From Juglans regia (Eukaryota > Streptophyta > Magnoliopsida > Fagales > Juglandaceae), in contig NC_049902.1 of the NCBI RefSeq assembly GCF_001411555.2, positions 15,464,741 through 15,528,740 of the forward strand: a DNA stretch of 64,000 bases. The letters are read 5' to 3'. Shown here piece by piece: positions 1 through 11,383 of the stretch. The notes beneath the pieces were generated by a model, which had not been told where the DNA came from, searched no databases, and saw nothing but the letters and a program-made list of their open reading frames with translations. A program made the position numbers and the translations under genes. Each line of letters begins with the position of its first letter. Position 1 is the first letter of the stretch.

Positions 1-967
1 TGAAGATGAAGACAATGTTGGTGGAGGCATGGGAGATGAGGGCCACAAGCGACGCGAGTACACCTGTAATGAAGCGAAGGCAATAAGGAGGGTTGGGTAA
101 GAGTGGGTGAGTGTGCAGGAGAAAGGGTAAGAGTAGCTAATGGTAGAGGATCACATTCAACAATCGAAGATGTGTCTGAGACATAGGGTATGGACTCAAA
201 GAATGTGACATCAGCACTCGTGAAGTAGCATCTAAGAACAGGACTATAGCAGCAATATCCTTTTTTAGTTTGGGAATAGCCAACAAAAAAACACTTGGTA
301 GCACGTGGATCAAGCTTATCAAAGCCTGGGCCAAGGTTATGAACATAGCAAACACACCCAAAGATTTTTGGAGAGAAAATGACGGAGAGGAAGGGATCAA
401 GATGGAAAAGGGAGAGGAAACATCGAGGACTGATGAAGGCATACGGTAAAGGTGACATTGGCACGCAGTAAGAACACCATCACTCCAAAAACATTTAGGA
501 ACATGCATGTGCAGTAAAAGTGCTTAGGTCACATCTAACAAATGATGATTTTTGCATTCAGCCACTCCATTCTGTTGGGGTGTATAAGTTAATGAAGCTT
601 GATTAACAATTCCTTTATTACTTAAGTAAATAACAAAGGCACTAGATCGATATCTTTAGTATGGTCAAAATGAAAAACTTGAACTTTTTGTCTAAATTGA
701 GTTTTAATTTCTTCCCAAAGGACTTTGAATATGGAAAGAAGTTCAAATTGCCTTCAAAGAAAACAACCATGTCATACGAGAGTAGTCATCAACAAATGTT
801 ACAAAATACTGAAACTTGTTTGATACAATGTTGATTGGTCCCCATATATGAGAGTGAACCAATTCAAAAGGACTAGATATTCGATTATCAACTTGAGGTA
901 CAAAAGACACACAATGGTGGTCTGGACCAAACCATTCGGCCCAGTCGGTTTTCCCAGTCTGGACCAA
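1..967 (-). pseudogene. Ty1/copia retrotransposon pol fragment (integrase)
   Basis: The minus strand encodes a degenerate copia integrase. At 967-743 the translation contains FELVHSHIWGP and YFVTFVDDYSRMTWLF, the start of the integrase catalytic core with its first catalytic Asp region. Further downstream on the minus strand (508-137) VPKCFWSDGVLTAC and RMPSSVL match the end of the core, and the following block is frameshifted. The strand then runs into low-complexity sequence between integrase and RT at the window edge. No LTR, gag or RT is visible here. Frameshifts and missing segments make it a dead fragment. It lies upstream of the VAP-like exons, so it could sit in an intron of that gene, but this cannot be settled from the window. 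Confidence 0.85.
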
Positions 968-1821
968 TAGTCTTACACCCCTAGCTGCACTATATTTTTC
1001 ATCACTTCAAAATAAAAGCTCTTTCATTGGAATTACTTACAAGCACTAATGTACCTCCTTATTGGAAACTTAGCTCCTAAACATCTTATCACGGAAAAGT
1101 GGGAGAATGAAATGAGGCTTTAGTTGTGAGCATATCTCTATCGCAAGTTGGGGTGTGTGGGGATCAGCCTCATGATCAGTGAATGAGGTCCTTGTTTTTT
1201 TTTTTTTATTTAAGTATCAGTGCATGAGGTACTTGGGAACAACAAAAAGCAGGAAGTTGAGAAAACAAATGGAAGGGGCAAAAAAGCTACTTAGAATGAT
1301 TTCAACATGGAAAAGACAACTTACATCCTATTTCCCACACCAGAATTCCCCACGCTTGTATCAACATGCACCAGAGTTGACCTATCATTAGTTCATTACC
1401 ACTGAGGTTAGCAATTGGATGTACTGATCTCTCCCTCCCTCTGCAGGCAGTTTATTTGTGTTATCAGTTTTCTATTGGTAATTAATTATGCCTGTCAATG
1501 TGACTGATTCTCATGGATCTTCTTCGAGAAATGATGATAATTGTGTTGAATTCCTTCGTTCTTGTATCTGCAGTTACATGTGTTAGCCTGTCAGTTTACT
1601 AATTGCGAATATATTTCTTGGTCATTTCTTTTAGATTTCTTAGTTTGATTGATAGGATTGAATGCTTTATGCAGTTCATCTTGTTATGCTTGCAAGTGGG
1701 AATTCTGTTTAATTATGCTTATAATGTAACATATACTGAAGCGGCCACTGTAAAATCCAACTTTTAACAAGCTCACTAAGTCGACTACATCTTTTCTTCC
1801 ATTATTTTCTTTTATATGTAG
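968..1821. other. Non-coding stretch, possible intron of the VAP-like gene
   Basis: No supported gene. AT-rich DNA with short T runs. It ends in a plausible pyrimidine-rich tract and AG acceptor directly before the exon starting at 1822, so the right part is probably intron. Short open frames here show no recognisable family. Confidence 0.4.
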
Positions 1822-2668
1822 AACCAGGCTTTGCAGTTGCTGAAGGCTGAAAGAGATGCAGCAGTTCAACAAACACAGCAGCTACAACAAGAACTGGTAA
1901 TTGTGCTCTGTTTTTCCTTGGATCAGTTTGTTTCCATTTATTGGTTTGATGTTGATAATAACAAATTTAATCTCTCAGACTCCACCAGAGAAGCCCGTAT
2001 ATGCATAAACTTACAGGAGCACATTTAACACCACCTCGAAATGCCCTACTTACATGATGACTACGGAAAGTAGAAACTTGTGTTATTTAAGTGGTTAAAT
2101 GGATGTTTGACATTTATTAAGAGTCCAAAAATATGCATCTTTGCGATTATGAATAAAGATATAGCGTGTAACAGAGTTGGAATCTATGAATCAAGTTTAA
2201 ATGTGGCAGAAAAAAATCAAACCAGGAGAATGGGACGTTTCATTAGGTGATAAGTGATATCTTAGAAAAGAAAGAAAGGGAAGTTTTTTTGGATTATTAA
2301 GATGGAAAAAAAAACAGACAATTGTTGTGTCAGGAACCAACACACATATCAATACCCTGGACAAGTTTTACCATTTAACCATCCCTTTCCCTATTGATTG
2401 GAGCTTTAAATGTTTAGTGGAAATTATGTGGTCCACTGGATAATCTAGCTTTTATACGATCAGCTTTTAAACTACATACTGCTGCTGACTGATAGTTGTG
2501 ACTATTGGCTAATTTATCTCGTCTCTGCAACAGGACATGCTGAAGAGGCGAAGATCTCGAAAAAGTGACCAAGGCTTCTCACTCACCTTTGCAATATTTG
2601 CGGCACTCATTGGCATTATGGTTGGCTTCCTCATGAACCTTTCATTGTTCTCATCATCTGCAGAATGA
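1822..2668 (+). CDS. C-terminal exons of a tail-anchored, coiled-coil protein, probably VAP/MSP-domain type (partial)
   Basis: Two exons are visible. Exon 1822-1896 (75 nt, 25 codons) is bounded by AG upstream and GTAATT downstream and reads NQALQLLKAERDAAVQQTQQ followed by LQQEL, a short amphipathic coiled coil. Exon 2534-2668 (135 nt, 45 codons including TGA) follows a CAG acceptor. It encodes a basic patch (MLKRRRSRKSDQ), then a single hydrophobic segment (about FAIFAALIGIMVGFLMNL), then a short SSSAE tail. Both exons are phase 0. A coiled coil, basic linker and C-terminal membrane anchor is the arrangement of plant VAP27/VAMP-associated proteins of the ER, which bind FFAT motifs through an N-terminal MSP domain. 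That domain is not in the window, so family assignment is inference. Upstream exons lie left of the window or beyond the copia fragment. The remaining 3' UTR probably runs to about 2900. Confidence 0.6.
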
Positions 2669-3594
2669 TTCAATACTTTCCAGGATTCATGAGATCCCTT
2701 TTCTTATCTGTGCACTGTATAATTTCAAGCTCGGTTGGATGGGAATTTACCTATTTTGTATATTGGTCATAGTAAATCTGTTGTGATCAGTTGGTTTACA
2801 AAGATTCTCCTTTTCCATCAACAGGTTACTCCCAATGTGAGTGAAAATTTGTTTAATCCCAAATGTTAATAACCCCCATCCCCATTTTTTTTCCTCCTAT
2901 TTTTTTTTCCTCCTATTTTTTTTTTTCCCCTTTTTGGTTATGTAATGATGCTACTTTCATTGAACCTTTTGGTCCTTTTAGTTTTTATAGCTCTGCTTCC
3001 CAACTGATAAAATAAAGGTAAGAATGTGGCCTTGAAAGCAGTCTCTTAAACCTTCGACTACTATTTAATACAAAAAAGAACAAGAAAACACAATCTCGTG
3101 TTGGAATAATCCTGACTGAATTGGATTCTACATGCCATTATATAATAGAGCTCCAATAGTCCGATTAAAATTACTACTTTCATATCGTGTAGATACAATT
3201 AGAGATCAAGATAGATGATATCAGAATGAATATAACTTCATTTAATTCAAAGGTGTCGTAATCGTGTAGTGTGGCTTAATGCGAGTCAACAATTTGAGTA
3301 GGAGAGATTGATCATGGATTGGCTTGTCTCAAGGGCGCCACTTCTGACAGGACGTCATGTAAAATTTGGTTTGGTTTTATATCCTCCAATCTCAAACTGT
3401 CACGTAAGGACCTCTCTGGTTTTAAATAATCACATGATATAAGATTATTTTCACATTCTTTATCTTAAGAATTCTAAAACCTAAAAAACCTCAAACACTA
3501 ATTCCTTCATCAGCACCACCATCCACCATCAGTAGCCACTCCAGTCGGCCATCTAGGTGTTTGCCACCACCTCAAGAGTTGGTCATCCCTTAGT
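2669..3594. other. 3' flank of the VAP-like gene and unclassified non-coding DNA
   Basis: Holds T-rich runs around 2885-2935 and then AT-rich sequence with no open frame of note. The part from about 3300 to 3590 looks like retroelement leader or LTR sequence (repeated CAC/CCA trinucleotides before the LTR at 3595), but I cannot assign it. Confidence 0.3.
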
Positions 3595-6500
3595 ATAGCG
3601 CATGGAGAATCACCTCGGGTTGACATGAATAGTTCAATATGACTGTTCTCGAATACATAAACTGTATCTGAGACGAAACGTGACATGAATATGAAAAGAC
3701 AGAAGTCCTGATGTAGTGTAACATGACATGAAAGTAAGATGACAGACATGACGTACTTGACAGAAAATATTTCGTAGCATGACATAACATGTAACAGACA
3801 ATATTTCATAACATGGCATAACATATAACAGTGAATATTACGTGACGTGACATATATGGAATAGATGGCATACGTGACATGACATACTTGCAACATAGAG
3901 GAATGCATGATAGAATATATTGTGTAACAGATAAGTATTTCGTGACAGTATGCATCATGTGTAACAGATGAACATGTAATGATGTGGCATGGCATGACAT
4001 ATATGATATAACATACGAACATAATTGTAGTTCCCTTACCCATTACACATACACAATAAACTGATAGTAAGTTAAGACCTAACTTACCTAGATTGTCGCG
4101 TTCTACGAGAATAAATTGCGAACCACGATGAACTATAAGAGAGTATTCTAAAAGTTAGAAATTTAATCACTAACAATTAGAAACGTGAAAAAGAGGCAAT
4201 TTAGAGTAAAATTATCATTTTACCCTCTACATGTTGGAAAATGATCATTTTACTCATAACTTAAGAATTTTGCATCTTAACTCCAAAAATCACCAAAATT
4301 TACATTCATCATATAAATTTTGTCCTGAACTCAAATATCAACTTAGAAAAATTTAAAACAAAACACAACTATGGAAAACTCACTATGGCCAAAACATCCA
4401 TAGGTCATTTCTCTTTATTTTTGTTGCAATTTCTTCCAACTTCAAAGTTCATGATTAAAACAAAATTTTGCAACAAATATCTTCCTACCCTAAGTTTAAA
4501 AACATACTTAAAACATACATTAAGAAAAAAGCTAATAATCAACACCAAACTTTTTGTAAAAAGACCCAAACTTCTTAACAAAAAGGCAAAGCATTGAATC
4601 ACAAGTTTTGATCTTAATCAAAACATCTCCAAGAATTCCAAAAAATAAAATCTTACAACTAACATATTCATAACATCATCCTAAGATCAACCATGCTTTA
4701 AATCATAAAAAAAAAAAAAAAAGTCATCAAAAATCACACAACAACACTTGGAGTTTTCGGTTCTACACTTAGTCCAAAAACAAAAACTTTTCATTAACTA
4801 ACTTTGATCAATCTGTTGATCCATGGCTTAAAATGATGAGATCTTCAAACCAAAACATCACATAGTTTAAAAATGTGTCCTAAAGAATATCCAACCATCA
4901 AACCTAAAATCACATGGCTAAAAATCAATAAAAACATGGATTTAACCTAAAAACATCAAATCTTAGGTCTAACCGAAATCCTCTTGCATAGAAAAATCAT
5001 ATCTTTGAAAGTAATACTAAATATCTTCATACCAACATCCTATCATGCATGTAAGAGGCTTAGGATCATCAAATAAAAGTATCAAAGCCATTGAAGTAAG
5101 ATTAAACCATGAAATATTCAAACTTTCACAAAACATAAACTGTTTTTTCCACTTCTTGTTTCTAAGTTTCTATATCTAAGAAAATTTTTCATCAAAACCT
5201 TTAGTCATGCAACAAATACTCAATGAAAATTCATAAACACATGTTAAAACACTCCATCAAATCTTTGGACCAATACATGTCCATTAGCTTGGTCAAAAAC
5301 TCCAAAATATAATACACTCTCCAGTTTAACGCCAAGAATTACCTTTTCATGGTTAAAATAACTTTTGACCTACCAAATAACCACGAAATGAAACAAATAA
5401 TATATCCACAAAAACTAAACCCAAAGAAGAAACTTTTTCATCAAGGAGTTATTGCAAGAAAATACTTACAAAGGGTCCAAAAGTGCCACACAAAAATACT
5501 CAAAAAACTACCTGAGAGAGCTCGTTTGGGTTTCTCTCTAAGAACGAGATGAAGAAGTGATGAAATGGAGTGAAGTGTGTCTTGCACGGTTTTAGACTTC
5601 TGGAGGGGGGAGGCATGGGCTTGAATGACCTTTGATTGGAGGTGCCTATGTCACAAGTGAGAAATAGTGAGAGGCAAGGACTGTCTGCTACTGCCATGCG
5701 GTATGGAGGCTGATGAGGTGGTTTTCCCCTCTCACATCAAGGTAGTATTAGCTGTAGCCAAGGGCAGTGGATGGCCTGCCATGTGGGGGAGGAAACTTCT
5801 TCATGAATTTTTGCCAAGGTGGCCAAATTCGTGGACCTTGGTGGGCTTAACCAAATGAGCTTCAATTTGGGATTTAGAGAGGTTTTGGTTAGAGTTTGAG
5901 ATGCTATCAAGCACAAATCCAACTTTTCTTGGCCCAATCAAAATTCCAAGGTTTAAAGGGTTGTATAATGATGTCATAACATGAATTTGAGGAATTAATA
6001 GTATATGAAAGTGATTTAATCAAGTGATTAAGCACAATGCTAGAAGTTGGATCAAATAAGATTTGTAGGCCAACTTTAGGGTTTGGGAAAACCGTTTCAA
6101 GTTTCAGATTTCAACCAAGCTTTTAGGGTTTCAATTGGATTCCAACTATTTACGGCTTCACTAGGGTTGAAACCCTCTTTGGTTCGGCACAATTTGGTTG
6201 ATTAGATGGAAAACAAGATTTTGCTTAGGTGGCATGATGTCACACCTTGATTCCTTCACAATTCATCTCATTGTTCCTCTTTGTGCTAAGTATCCAATAC
6301 TATTTACCAAGTGTAGCTAAGATCATGCCAAGTGTCTAAATAAAACTTCTCTAACCTAATTTGGACATTTCATACTGTAATTTTGAAAACACTGCACTAA
6401 ATGCTAGTATAAAAGTTACTATTCACTCCAAGAAAGCAAAACATAAACTTTGCACTATAAAATCTTAAATATTCACAAAAATCTAACTGTGCAATTCATT

Positions 6501-6829
6501 TATTGAAATTCAATCCTAAAGTGCCTCGAAATAAGCAAAATCAGTTTTCGACAATCGTTTCATCTGAAAGCTGAAAATGGGATAATTGCGCTATAAAATC
6601 CTAAATAATCAACTGAGTCTAATGGCGCAAACCATAATGTAATCTGAAACTTCTAACTATATCAAATAAATAAAATCGCACTTTTTGACACCATAGTGAG
6701 TGATAACTCTGGCTATGCTGACAAATTAAAACCTACGCGATTAGTCGAATCGTGAAAACTTATGGTGTTTTCACGAGGTTCCTAAAGACTATAGAAATTC
6801 CACCATTGAATTTCTAATGGGCTGTTACA
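3595..6829 (-). mobile_element. Ty3/gypsy long LTR, copy A (3' LTR of a minus-strand element)
   Basis: On the minus strand the LTR starts at 6829 with TGTAACAGCCC. A purine-rich tract (minus strand of 6830-6849, TTAGGAGGGAATGA) sits immediately upstream, as expected for a 3' LTR. Almost the whole stretch aligns by eye to copies at 23093-27646 and 52847-57096. Shared landmarks, in plus-strand order, are the CATG-rich minisatellite (3640-4010), a run of short AT-rich motifs (4180-5500), the motif GGCCAACTTTAGGGTTT (about 6069) and the terminal block GAAATTCCACCATTGAATTT. The far (left) end is truncated: the repeat begins abruptly near 3595-3640 without a terminal CA/TG. No coding capacity. Confidence 0.8.
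3640..4010. repeat. CATG-rich minisatellite inside LTR copy A
   Basis: Imperfect tandem units of roughly 35-45 bp built from CATAACATGTAACAGACAA and ATTTCATAACATGGCATAA. The same array recurs at 9350-9680, 24550-24980 and 54130-54530, always at the same place in the LTR. Its open frames rich in Met/Cys/His/Tyr are artefacts of the repeat. Confidence 0.8.
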
Positions 6830-6849
6830 TCATTCCCTCCTAAAAAAAA
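6830..6849 (-). other. Polypurine tract of the minus-strand gypsy element
   Basis: Reads on the minus strand as an A/T-rich start followed by TTAGGAGGGAATGA, ending next to the TGTAACAGCCC start of the LTR. In Ty3/gypsy elements the polypurine tract primes plus-strand synthesis. The phrase just upstream on the minus strand (AAGGATGAAATC) matches the typical end of the chromovirus internal domain. Confidence 0.75.
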
Positions 6850-6920
6850 GATTTCATCCTTAAAATCGACGCAAGTACAAACATTAAACAAACTAAGGAG
6901 AAGATGTTGCTCGCCAAAAC

Positions 6921-7289
6921 TTACCCCAACATGCTATCACTAGACATATCATCACTGGTCAGCTCCGATGGAGGTGCATCGATGTCCATCGACATGGCGT
7001 GTTGGGGTAAGTTGTAGTACACGTCGTCCTTTGAATCATATGCCAGATTGCAAAAATAACTTGGGTCGAGGTGCTGCACGACCTCTTCATCATCGCTATT
7101 TGGCTCTTGACCCTCTACCATCAAGCATTCGTGGTGAGTTGATGGCATAGATGATCGTGACACTACAGGCTTAGTGTTGGCAGCTACGGCACACCTTTCT
7201 ACTGCTCTGTTGGACTCAACTCCATCCCATGACGTCCTCGCTTTGAAGCTATCCTGGTTTAACCACATAGTCGAGTGTAGAGTAGGCAA
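6921..7289 (-). pseudogene. Acidic open frame near the 3' end of the gypsy internal domain
   Basis: A 122-codon open frame rich in Asp/Glu/Ser towards its end (SELTSDDMSSDSMLG). I do not recognise a domain. Its place, between the protease-like remnant and the polypurine tract of a minus-strand gypsy element, suggests 3' accessory sequence of the element. A comparable acidic Tyr/Asp-rich stretch (NAFYDFDDDEYYYHSQDEV) occurs downstream of pol in the plus-strand element at about 16140-16316. Whether either is translated is unknown. Confidence 0.35.
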
Positions 7290-7903
7290 CGTTCTTCATG
7301 AGGTAACGCCTTCCTCTCGTAGCCCACACTATTATTATCTATAACTATCACATGGTTATACAAAATAACAACCACCATATAAGAGAAAAGTATAACACTC
7401 ACAAAGGTCACTGCCTAAACTTAATGACTTCTAGGCTACCCTTCTAGGATAATGAATCCTTGCTTAAGTGAAAACACTATTTTCCTTACTGCTCAAAGAG
7501 TTATTCACCACAGATATATATATATATATATCCCCTGAAGTCTACCATTCCTTAACTCTCTCTCTCAAATCAACACTTGTACTGAAATCCTTCCACAAAG
7601 TAGATCAAGTCGTACTGGCATACTCTCTAAATCTAAAACTTCAAGCGAATAATCTCCCAAAACGTTTCCTTAGAAAAAAAAAAAAAGCGATACACTTTCT
7701 CTATTTCATCAGGGAATCCTATCCACCTAGGACTAGCTTACTCCTTCATAATTGAAACGAATCGTTCCTCCTCCTAGGCGGTATATCTCGATAAACGATC
7801 AACTATTAACCTAAACTCAAGACTTTATCTCTTACGATTGGCATAGCTCTTCTATCCATCATGAGCTGCCTCTTATTCTAATTCTAAATAAAAGGATCAA
7901 TTC
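7290..7903. other. Non-coding remnant of the gypsy internal domain
   Basis: No coding frame supported. Contains a short (TA)n run near 7513-7530 and an A run near 7675. RT, RNase H and integrase would be expected between the flanking protease and 3' end in a complete element but are absent. Confidence 0.4.
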
Positions 7904-8254
7904 CTACTTGTTCACGTAAATCTTCAAGACCAAGATTTTACTACCCATATAAAAGTCTCCAATATAAGGGCGATCTACGTTTTCCACAAACACAATGCTT
8001 CGCCAAAAACCATTTAATGGTGACTGGATAAAACTACTATCATAAATGAATCCTACTAAGGCCAAAGCTTGTCCCAAACACTTTACTCTTCCGAACACAA
8101 ATTCTATTGGATCCTCAAAATCAAAACAAACTCCAAATACACCGAATACTAGTCCATCAACCTTCAATATCCTTCCTCTAACTGTTAAAGGGTATTCTAT
8201 ATCTACACCGATATGAGCAATAATACTCATAATGAGAATTGTTACTCTTACCAA
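7904..8254 (-). pseudogene. Degenerate gypsy protease-region open frame
   Basis: A 116-codon minus-strand frame containing GVDIEYPLTVRGRILKVDGL and VFGVFGV. The block resembles the second half of the gypsy aspartic protease (compare the NLGVLMEADLIVFDLLGFDV part of the element at 12607-13194). It lies immediately downstream of the gag zinc knuckle in transcription order, which fits. The active-site DTGA/DSGA motif is not present and the tail has diverged beyond recognition. Assignment rests on position plus weak similarity. Confidence 0.45.
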
Positions 8255-8436
8255 CTGGGTAACAATTCGGCTTCTGAACTAAACTCTCATGCAATACCAC
8301 AATCACAACAAAAAAAAGGACTCACTTGAATCAAACAGCGTATAAGTTACAAACCTCAATGACTTAACATTACCTAAAATAACAATAATGCAATAATACC
8401 ATCAATTGCAATCTGATCAACCTTAACTAAGCTTAA

Positions 8437-9295
8437 TCAATATAGAGGTCTTAGAAAAATACCAGTGACGGTGCCATCTCCTTCAGTTCCTGGGGCGTCA
8501 GCATCCGTGTCTCCCTGAGTGACAGAGTACACTCTAACGGGTACATGCTGCCTCGGCTTTGGTTTGTAGTCACCGTTTAGGAAAACCCCTTGTCTTTCCT
8601 TCATCAAGGTAACACTGAAGCAGGCTTGGATCATATGACCTGATCGGCCACACCTAAAACAAGTCCCCAATGCGATTTTGCACTTGCCTCCATGGTGTTT
8701 ACCGCACTCTCCACAAAGTGGAAATGCGATCGGCATTGAGTTCCCAGCCTCAATGCCTTTTCCTTTATTTGATCCAGTAAACATCTTCTTCCTTTCCAAA
8801 CTCTCTTTAGCAGGATTCGATGAAGTCCTCTTTCTTTTTGAAATGATCTGGGCAGTCAAACCCTTCTGCTTTTTTTGCTTTGCCTCTGCTATGGCATCGA
8901 CATTTATCAACTCCTAGTAGGTTTCTATTCTATGACAAGCCACTTGGCTACGGATCCTAGGTTGAAGTCCTCCTTGAAATTCCTGCTCCTGCATCCTCTC
9001 TGTAGATATTAAGTGAGGTGCAAACCTCCCCAACGCCATTAACTTGGTAGTGTACTCTTCCGTAGTTAAACTACCCTGAGTCAAAGATGCGAACTCCTGC
9101 GCCTTTAGTTGTTTGATAGAATCTGGAAAGAATCTATTGTCAAACTCTTCTTTGAACCTCTCCCATGACAGTGCAGCGAGACTTCCTAGTTCCCCAACTA
9201 GAAGCTGCCTCCGTGTATCCCACCATATTCTAGTTTCACCTTAAAATAGGTATCCAGTGTATAGAACCTTCTCGACTGTCCTTTCGAGATCAATA
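8437..9295 (-). pseudogene. Ty3/gypsy gag (nucleocapsid-bearing) remnant
   Basis: Reading right to left, the frame gives VEKVLYTGYLF, a stop, GETRIWWDTRRQLLVGELGS, then LSWERFKEEFDNRFFPDS and QGGLQPRIRSQV. This is the conserved core of chromovirus retrotransposon gag. A TAG near 8915 separates it from the 157-residue frame at 8910-8437, which carries CGECGKHHGGKC and a CCHC zinc knuckle CFRCGRSGHMIQAC. Gag packages the element RNA. At least two internal stops and truncation at about 9295-9300 by the LTR fragment make this copy non-functional. Its gag is clearly related to that of the plus-strand element at 11384-12480. Confidence 0.85.
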
Positions 9296-9299
9296 ATCT

Positions 9300-10315
9300 G
9301 ACATGATTGTTCCCAAATACATAAACTGTATCCGAGATGAAACGTGACGTATGCCATAACGTAACATGACGAAGTGTAACATGACATGAAAGTAAGATGA
9401 CAGACATGACGTACTTGATAGAAAATATTACCTAGCATGACATAACATGTAACAGACAACATGGCATAACATGTAACAGACAATATTTTGTAATATGACA
9501 TAACGTGTAACAGTTAATATTACATGACGTGACATACATGTAATAGATGGCATACGCAACATGACATACTTGCAACAGATAGGAATGCATGACAAAATAT
9601 ATTCTGTAACATATAAATATTTCATGACAGTATACATCATGTGTAATAGATGAACATGTAATAACGTGGCATGTCATTACATATATCTAACCATCAAACT
9701 TAAAATCACATGACTAAAAATCAATAAAATATGAAAAACATCAAATATTAGGTCTAATCGAAATCCTCTTGCATAGAAAAATCTTATATTTGAAACTAAT
9801 ACTAAATATTTTCAAACCAACATCCTAACATGCATATAAGAGGCTTAGGATCATCAAATAAAAATATCAAAACCGTTGGAGTAAGATTAAACCACGAAAT
9901 ATCCAAACTTTCTCAAAACAGAAACTGTTTTTCCACTTCCAGTTTCTAAGTTTCTACAACTAAGAAAATATTTCATCAAAACCTTTAGTCATGCAACAAA
10001 TATTTAATGAAAATTCATAAAAAAAATGTTAAAAACACTTCATAAAATTTTCGGACCAAGATATGTCCATTAGCTTTGTAAAAAATTCTAAAATATAACA
10101 CACTCTCCAATTTTAGGCCCAGAATGACCTTTCCATGGTTAAAACAGCTGTTAACAAACCAAAGGACCACGAAATGAAACACATAAGATATCCACAGAAA
10201 CTAACTCAAAGATGAACAATTTTTATGAATGAGTTATTGCGAGAAAATACTTACAAATGGTACTAAAGGGCCATGCAAAAATACTCAGAAAACTTTCCGA
10301 GAGAGCTCTTTTGGA
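9300..10315 (-). mobile_element. Internal LTR fragment, copy D
   Basis: Matches copy A from about 3640 to 5527: the CATG minisatellite (9350-9680), then a jump at about 9688 that skips roughly 900 bp of the copy A sequence, then the blocks ending in GAGAGAGCTC at about 10310. Both ends are abrupt, and neither LTR terminus is present. The left end interrupts the gag remnant at 8437-9295 in the same orientation. Confidence 0.75.
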
Positions 10316-10317
10316 TG

Positions 10318-11245
10318 ATACCATACGTTATGTTAATTCTATGATTTCATGTGATTCATGATAAAACAAAAACAAAACAAAAAACAAAGTTCTTAACGAT
10401 GAAAGTGAAATTACATTTTCTGTAAGAAAATGTAGATTCTTGAAAAATCTGAATGGGAGACAAATACAATTTTTTTGCATTGCATGCAGCTCATGTTTAT
10501 CATTCTTCATGCACAGTTTATCTTTGTACACGTTGGTTGTCTATCTTACTGAGATTTCAAGTAAATCTCACCCTTTGCGAACCCATTATCATTTCATTCG
10601 AAATAATAGAAGTTGTAGATGCTGATGAACCCAATGGACCAGTGGATCAAGAGGATTGAGGAGAAACCAGATGTCGCTGGAAGACTTGATCTTATTTTGA
10701 TATTTCTAGGCATGACCCTTCGTGCCATAAAGCGCATGAAGCAGCTGGTTTAGATTTTTGAAAACTTGGTATTTTGTACTAAGATTAAGCTATCTCATGA
10801 TTTGAACGGATGGTTTAATCAATATTATTGTAATAATTTTAGTTATTCTAGCATAAGTTCATTTTCACCCTTACTTTTCGCTATAATTGTTGCATACTAC
10901 TAGCTGCATTTCTAGGATGCATTGCCTACTAACTGTCATGTACGGGGGTATGTAATCTTGTATTGCATGTCCCGATACTCTAAGGTGTGGTTTGGATAGT
11001 GAGTTGAGATAAAATGAGTTGAGATGAAAGTTAAACTTTAAATAAAATATTATTAGAATATTATTTTTTAATATTATTATTATTTTAGAATTTGAAAAAG
11101 TTGAATTGTTTATTATATTTTGTATAGAAATTTGAAAAAATTATGATGATAAGATGAAATGAGATGAGATGAGTGGAGATAATCTCTCAATCCAGACTGG
11201 GCCTAAGTCTTTGTTACATCCCAAGTGAAAGTTGGGGGCGTCACA
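10318..11245 (+). mobile_element. Probable 5' LTR (partial) of the plus-strand gypsy element
   Basis: The right end, GGGGGCGTCACA, is followed by GATATCAAAGCAATT, a degenerate initiator-tRNA-Met primer binding site (consensus TGGTATCAAAGC). That fixes the LTR end at about 11245. The left end is lost at the junction with LTR copy D. A Tourist-like MITE (10984-11203) is inserted near the right end. Little else can be read in it. Confidence 0.55.
10984..11203. mobile_element. Tourist-like MITE, copy 1 (TSD TAA)
   Basis: 220 bp. Starts GGTGTGGTTTGGATAGTGAG and ends CCAGACTGGGCC, an imperfect terminal inverted repeat. Flanked by TAA at 10981-10983 and 11204-11206, the 3-bp duplication typical of PIF/Harbinger elements. 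The inside is AT-rich with GATGAGATGAGATG near the end. Confidence 0.8.
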
Positions 11246-11383
11246 GGGTGATATCAAAGCAATTACATCTCTGGATAAATCCACGTGTCCTTAGGTATTT
11301 GCCAGAATATAGGTTTTGATCTTTAGATCGGGTAGGCTTGAGTCATGAAGCAAAGATTGGTTCTGGCGCACGTACATAACAAG

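Noticed and set aside
3510..4043. 177-codon minus-strand frame, Met/Cys/His/Tyr-rich
   Set aside because: Translation of the CATG minisatellite. Equivalent frames at 9428-9677, 24549-24957 and 54118-54446 differ by frameshifts, so there is no protein constraint.
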